NCBI GenBank assembly: GCA_016946835.1
Contig: JACVTC010000498.1
Coordinates: 1-23,128, forward strand
Length of the DNA: 23,128 nucleotides
Origin: Neocallimastix lanati (nom. inval.)
Lineage: Eukaryota > Neocallimastigomycota > Neocallimastigomycetes > Neocallimastigales > Neocallimastigaceae
Direction: 5' to 3'
Part shown: positions 17,478 to 23,128 of the stretch, one piece after another
How positions within the stretch are numbered: position 1 is the stretch's first letter
How the letters are laid out: every line of letters starts with the position of its first letter
The notes under the pieces: generated by a model
Database searches by the model: none
What the model was told of the DNA's origin: nothing
The model's input: only the letters and a program-made list of their open reading frames with translations
Translations under genes and position numbers: made by a program

Positions 17478-20415
17478 ATTAAATAATTTACAAAATAATA
17501 CTTTTACTAAGAATACTCCAATTGATAATAATTCCTTTAACGAAGAATCTGAAGAATCTGATTTTAGTGACACAACTGAAAGTGAGGATGATATCATTAT
17601 AAATGCTGTAAAAAGAAAAATGAATGATAATAACAGCGAAAAAGAAGAAAATAATTCCAAGAAAGTACATAAAAGTTTAAAAGATAATCCACGTCCTTTT
17701 GCAACTCCTGCTTTAAGAAAGAAGAAAGAAAATGAGCTGCATAATAAACCAAATAAAGTTTATAAAAATCAAATACTTCCTTCAATTTTAACTCAACCAA
17801 ATATTAACAAAGAAAAACAAAAAGAAAAGGAATTAAGAAATATGACAAGAGTAAGAGAAAGTAAAGAAGAAAACAACAATTATTCATCAAAAGGAAAGGA
17901 AAAAGTTGAATCTGAAGATATACTTGTAATCGATAATGAAATAGAAGATCTAGAAATGAATAAAGATAATCAACAAAATAAAACTAATACTTTGGAAAAA
18001 TTAATTTCAACAAAAACTAAGGAAACTAATAATGGAAATACTCAATTAGTAAAAAGGAATATCAAAATGATGAATAATAAAGAACCTTACAATATTATGG
18101 ATGATTTAAATAATCTTAAATCCAGTATTACGATAGGTCAACTCTTGAATGCATGTCCTAAAATTCGTTCACAATTAACTCAAGGTTTAAAGTTAGAAAA
18201 GTCTAAAATAATTGGAACTGTAGACAATGTAATAGCACGAACTTTATTAGTAAATAACTATAACCATAGCTACATAAGTAAAAGTAATGAAGTAGCCGAA
18301 GAAGACTTAGCAATGGTTGATGCAAGTGTTGACGGAGTACTAGGAAAACTTTTAATTGATTCTTGTAGTAACCTAAGCATCGTTACTAAGCAGTATTTTG
18401 ATAAATTACCTGGTGAATATGAAACAGTTGGAAAAAGTCGTGGAAGAATCCAACTAGCAACACAAGATGAAGAATACTCGGAAGGAATTATTGTTCGATT
18501 ACCAGTAAAAATTAATAATTATGAATTTAATGCGGACTTTAGAATTATTGAGAAAGAAGACTCATTTTATGATATGTTAATAAACTTTAAAACTCAAATC
18601 GATCATTGTTTATTTATTCATCCAACCTTAAACAGTCTATGTAAACTTTTGTCAGAAAGTGAATACGAAGAAATAGCTAAAATAAATAATCAATATTATG
18701 ATGAAGAAAGTATAATCTGCACTATTAGAAAAGTTGAAGAAACGAATAATGAAAAGGAAATTATAAAGGAATTAACTCCAATGGAATTTATTGAGAGTGA
18801 TGAATTTTTAAGTACCTTAAATAAAGATTATAAAGAACAAATTATTAAAATTCTCAAAGAAATGATTGACATAGTTGCCACTTCAACAGAAGAACTAACT
18901 CCTTCTAAACTTTCACCACATAAGATCCGTTTGAAAGCAAATGCAAAGCCAGTAAAATTAAGAAGTTATAGGTTAACTAAATTAAAATCAGATATCTTAA
19001 AAGAAGAACTTACAAAGCTTATTAAGAAAGGATTGATAGAACCATCCTGTTCAGAATGGTCATCTCCAGTAGTACTCATTCTAAAACACAATGGAAAGTG
19101 GCGCTTGTGCATTGACTACCGAAAAGTCAATGATATGACAGAAAAAGATTCTTATTCAGTTCCATATATAGATGAAATTTTTGATAGTCTCGGAGGAGCT
19201 AAAATATTTACAACTCTTGATTTATTTTCTGGTTTTCACCAAATCTTAATGGATGAAGAAAGCGTTGAAGTAACCACTTTCACTACTAAGTTTGGAAATT
19301 ATCAATTTAAGGTTATGCCTTTTGGACTTACTGGAGCTCCCTCAACCTTCCAAAGAGAAATGAATAAAATTTTATTCCCTTTTATTGGTGAATTTGTTTA
19401 TGTATTTATTGATGATGTTTTGATCTATTCAAAAAGTATCGAAGAACATTTAATTCATATTAAACAAGTATTAGAAGTATTTAAAGAAAACAAGTTAAAA
19501 ATTAATATTGAAAAGTGCCATTTTCTTCAAACTGAAGTTGATGTATTAGGTCACAAACTTACTACTAAAGGATTAAGTCCCATGGAAAGTAAGATAACAG
19601 CTATTAAGAAGTGGGAAGCCCCTTCATCACTTCATGAATTAAGATCATTTTTAGGAGCAGTGGGATATTATCGTGATTTTATTCCTAAATATGCTCAAAT
19701 TACCTCACCTTTATGTAAATTATTGAAAAAGAATACCAAATATGAATGGAATAAAGAACAACAAGAAAGCTTTGAACTCCTAAAAGAAAAATTAATCAAT
19801 GCACCTATTCTAAAATTTCCGTCATTTGACAAACCTTTTATCATTAGAACTGATGCTTCGTATAATGGAATTGGTGGAGTTCTTTTACAAAAAGAAGAAG
19901 AAACCGGTAAGGAGCATCCAATACACTTTATAAGTAGAAGTTTAAAGAAAGCTGAAAAGAATTATGGTATTACCGATTTAGAAGGAACCGCTTTGTTTTA
20001 CTGTATGACTAAATTTAAATCTTATATTGAAGGAAATCCATTACCTACAACTATTTACACAGATCATAAACCATTAGTTGGTTTATTTAAGAATAAAGAA
20101 CCTTTGAATGCAAGGCAAACAAGATGGTGTCTAACCGCTAGTATGCTCGGAATTAATATAAAATATGAATCAGGCAAAAAGAATGTGTTAGCTGATGCTC
20201 TTTCAAGAATGAAAAGTAAGGAAGAGAGAAAGATATTATTAACAAAAATTACTAATGGAAATAATGAAGAATTATTATCTAAAGTTATAAAGGAATTTAT
20301 TAATGAAAAGTTTACTGTTATTGATGGTGAAGATTATTTTATCGACAATGGAAATTATAGAAAATTAATAACGGACGAAAATGAAAGGTTTAAATTAATT
20401 TTAGGAAGCTCATAA
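17431..20415 (+). pseudogene. pol: pol of copy C, first part: linker, protease, RT, RNase H (truncated)
   Basis: Identical or nearly identical to copy B pol through the RNase H domain. The first in-frame ATG is at 17620. Protease Asp is codon 18358-18360 (again DSC), and the RT FIDD pair starts at codon 19411. An extra G near 20404 replaces the integrase zinc finger by a few residues and a stop at 20413-20415. The product would keep protease, RT and RNase H but have no integrase, so it could make cDNA but not integrate it unaided. Confidence 0.88.
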
Positions 20416-20516
20416 TATTGGCCACGAAGGATATTACAAAACATATCAAAGACTTAAGAAAACACTTTTATTGGAATCATATGATTAAGAGATATCAAAA
20501 GAATTGTTAAGTAATT

Positions 20517-21440
20517 GTGAAAAATGCCAGTTTAAATCGTCCTCAACCATATCCAGAACCAACCGAAAACCATCCAACTAAAGTGGAGGGTCCCTTTGTG
20601 CATTTAGGATTAGATATTATAGGACCGTTACCAAAAACAAGAAATAATAATCAATATATTATAGTAACTGTTGATTACTTTACCAAATGGGTTGAAGCCG
20701 AACCCACTGAAAACATAACTTCCTCTGATATAATTAAATTTTTAATAAACGTTTTTGCAAGACATGGTGTGCCTCAAGTTATTACTACAGATAATGGAGT
20801 CCAATTCACTTCTGATATGACTAAAATCTTTCTTGATCTTTATGATGTTTATGTAAAATTCATAGCTACCTATCACCCTGAATCCAATGGTCTCACTGAA
20901 AACCGAAATAAAGAAATTGGAAAATTACTTCGTTTATTAGGAAGGAAAAATCAAGATTGGGATGAAGTTTTACCTTCTGCTTTATGGGCACTTCGAACTA
21001 CCAAAAACACAGCTACCGGACATTCTAGTTTTGAATTAGTATATGGAAGAGAAGACCAACAGCCTTATGATATAGCCATAAGAACAATTGAAAATGCAGG
21101 TAAATCGTATGATGAAATTTTAATGGAAAAATTTGTTCGTCATTATCAATGGACTAGAGAAGCATGCGAAAATGTGAAGAATGCTAACAAGTATTGGGCA
21201 ACAAGACGAGAAGAACAAATAAGTATGAAAAAAGGAAAAGAATTAAAAGCTGGTGATCTTGTTCTTGTTAGAAACTTTAGCCGCACTAAGCTAGAACCAT
21301 ATTACAATGGACCATTTAAAATTTTAAAAATTCAATTCAACACGGCAACCTTAATCGATCAGAAAACTGGGAAACAACTCGATAGGAATGTTCATTTTAA
21401 AAATTTAGTAAAGTTTAACTCCGCTTACAGAGAAGCTTGA
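20517..21440 (+). pseudogene. pol: pol of copy C, second part: integrase core and C-terminus, out of frame
   Basis: After five one-base insertions between 20404 and 20533 the integrase frame is open to the normal end. The apparent start is a GTG and is not a believable initiation site. The catalytic Asp, Asp and Glu codons lie at 20613, 20790 and 20898, with the expected 58- and 35-residue spacing, and a GPF motif is near the end. The zinc-finger HHCC residues upstream are present in the DNA but scattered over frames. The 3' part (from about 20,930) has many synonymous differences from copy B. Confidence 0.85.
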
Positions 21441-21958
21441 GTCTTCGTCGGGGCATCTTGATAAGAATGTACTAAATAATGCATTCTTAATTAAATCTAC
21501 GATTTATTTCTAATACATTATGTGTACATTATTATTTTTGTACTTTAATAAATTTTTAAATTCAAAGATTAAAAATTAGATCAAAAATTATATTAAACTT
21601 TATAATTTTTATATTAAATCTTATATTAATAGTAATATTTTTATATATTTAAAACTTATATTAACAATATTAATAATAAATCTTATTTTTTATTTTTATA
21701 TTAATAATGAAAATTTGTATTAATAATATTTTTATATATTGATAATTAAAAATTTATATATTATATTTTAACTTTTATTATAAAATTTTATATCGAAATG
21801 TTTTATTTTATATTGAAAAATATTTTATTTTATTAAAAACCTTTATATTAGAATAGTATTTTTATTTTTATTTGAATATTTTAACAGATTGTAATAAAAA
21901 TTTTAGCCAATTAAATAAATTCTTATTAGTAATATTTTAGATATTTTTAAATAAATAA

Positions 21959-21960
<2 letters not shown>

Positions 21961-22007
<47 letters not shown>
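21961..22007 (+). repeat. Poly(A) tract in LTR4
   Basis: A run of about 47 A at the equivalent place. LTR4 also has a second A run near 22103-22130 that is much shorter in the other LTRs. Confidence 0.88.
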
Positions 22008-22009
<2 letters not shown>

Positions 22010-22098
22010 TTTTATTAATATTATAAATGTATTTTATTTATATTGTTATAATTAAATTTTATATAATTAATTAAAAATCAATTTAAATTTAATAGTTT

Positions 22099-22133
<35 letters not shown>

Positions 22134-22182
22134 AAAAATGTAATTTAGTGGCAAGAACAACTTTTATGCCTTGAAAAAAAAG

Positions 22183-22190
22183 TATAAATA
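22183..22190 (+). promoter_or_regulatory. TATA box in LTR4
   Basis: TATAAATA conserved in the terminal LTR. If active it would transcribe into the AT-rich 3' flank, where no gene is seen. Confidence 0.55.
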
Positions 22191-22341
22191 GTTGTAAATT
22201 TTGCTACTAATTTTTAAATATCATCAAAAAAATAAAATAAAATAAAATAAAATAAAATAAATTTATAAATAAAAATAATAAATAAAAAATAAAATTTGTG
22301 TTTCTTACTTTATTTTTATTTAATTCTCTAAAACCTTAACA

Positions 22342-23128
22342 TTTTGATATAATAAAATTATTAAATTAAAATAAATAGTAAAAAACAAATTCTTGTTAAA
22401 GTTTTCTAGCTTAACCCAAAAATTAATCCATTCTAAAAAAAATTAAATCCATATTTAAGAAAAATTAATTAAATAAAGATAATTAAAATAAAATAATAAT
22501 AAATTAATTAATCATTAATAATTTTAATTAAAAACTAAATAAATTAATAAATAATATTTTCTAAAACAACAAATAAACAAAATAATAAACATATTTAATA
22601 AATTATAAACAACAATAAACAAACTTATAAACAACGCAAAATTAAAATTAAATAGTTAAATAATTTTTTAAGTTACTTTTATTTAAAATAATGATTATTT
22701 ATTTATTTTATAACTCAACTTTTATAAACAAATTGTAATTAAAATAACATTTTAAAACTTATCTTTATTAACATTTTAATTGTAAATATTGTTTAATTTA
22801 ATAATAAATTATTCTTTATTTCTCTTTTATTAATTTTATTATTTTTAATGTAAATAGTTTAAAATCAAAGAAAAATATAAAAACATGTAAATATTTCTTA
22901 TAAATTATTCTTTATTATTAATTAGTTAATAAATTATTATATTTTATTAGTTATTAATAATCAATTTTATTATTAAAATTTAAAATAAATTAATATAAAT
23001 AATAAATATTTCATTTTATTATTTTATTAGTTTTAAACAATTATTTTATTAATTTAAACAAAATAATTATTAAATAAATAAAGATTAATATTAAAAAAAA
23101 ATAAATTTTTTTTAATAAAAACATTTTT
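22342..23128 (+). other. AT-rich 3' flank, no gene seen
   Basis: This 787-bp stretch is made almost only of A and T, with runs of TTAAT and AAATA type. No open frame of useful size, no RNA gene and no similarity to the element were seen. It is probably the host target DNA next to the array. Confidence 0.7.

Larger units (their letters stand above)
14290..22341 (+). mobile_element. Ty3/gypsy LTR retrotransposon, copy C (intact gag, broken integrase)
   Basis: Copy C runs from LTR3 to LTR4, about 8.05 kb. Its gag reads from a good ATG at 16526 to the stop at 17437 without interruption. Its pol is open through protease, RT and RNase H, then breaks at about 20404 in the integrase zinc finger and resumes in another frame. 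Two stretches differ visibly from copy B: about 16,465-16,590 (end of leader and start of gag), and from about 20,930 through LTR4. The middle is nearly identical to B, so C looks mosaic. Confidence 0.94.
21459..22341 (+). repeat. LTR4 (3' LTR of copy C), 883 bp
   Basis: Same start (TGATAAGA) and end (CCTTAACA) as the other LTRs. It carries more substitutions than LTR2 and LTR3 do against each other, and a second, longer A run near 22103-22130. Beyond 22341 only three T residues are shared with the internal leader sequence, then similarity stops, which fixes the LTR end. The 5' flank of the array is outside the window, so a target-site duplication cannot be tested. Confidence 0.9.

Noticed and set aside
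22342-22360. Target-site duplication
   Set aside because: The left flank of the array lies outside the window, so there is nothing to compare it with.

Overview
The window is almost entirely one retrotransposon family. Three Ty3/gypsy-type (Metaviridae) LTR retrotransposons, called A, B and C here, lie head to tail on the + strand, and each neighbouring pair shares a single LTR: LTR1 - A - LTR2 - B - LTR3 - C - LTR4. The array is followed by about 0.8 kb of very AT-rich DNA with no gene. No host gene, rRNA or tRNA was recognised. The extreme AT content of the non-coding DNA, the Asn/Lys-rich proteins, the eukaryotic LTR-element architecture and the standard stop codons point to an AT-rich eukaryote. 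A fungus is most likely (an anaerobic gut fungus or an arbuscular mycorrhizal fungus would fit), but the host cannot be identified from this window.

Layout. LTR1 is 1-803 and is cut by the left window edge (about 44 bp missing by alignment to the others). A internal is 804-7126, LTR2 7127-7969, B internal 7970-14289, LTR3 14290-15141, C internal 15142-21458, LTR4 21459-22341, and the flank 22342-23128. Measured between LTR ends, the repeat period is 7166, 7172 and 7200 bp. Each unit has a primer-binding-site-like sequence 6 nt after the LTR, a leader of about 1.4 kb with stem-loops and a five-unit array of about 40-bp repeats, gag (about 303 codons, acidic tract plus a CCHC zinc knuckle), and pol in the order protease, reverse transcriptase, RNase H, integrase with a GPF motif and no chromodomain.

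How the genes work together. Pol lies in the -1 frame relative to gag. In all three copies the frames overlap at a T TTA AAC slippery heptamer, two sense codons before the gag stop including the AAC of the heptamer. A 7-nt spacer and a potential H-type pseudoknot follow. This looks like a complete -1 programmed ribosomal frameshift signal making Gag-Pol.

State of the copies. B has a complete pol with all expected RT, RNase H and integrase catalytic residues, but its gag start is frameshifted. C has an intact gag, but its pol is broken in the integrase zinc finger by five clustered one-base insertions. A has frame breaks throughout. Most breaks are one-base insertions in otherwise near-identical sequence, so uncorrected long-read assembly errors must be considered alongside real decay.
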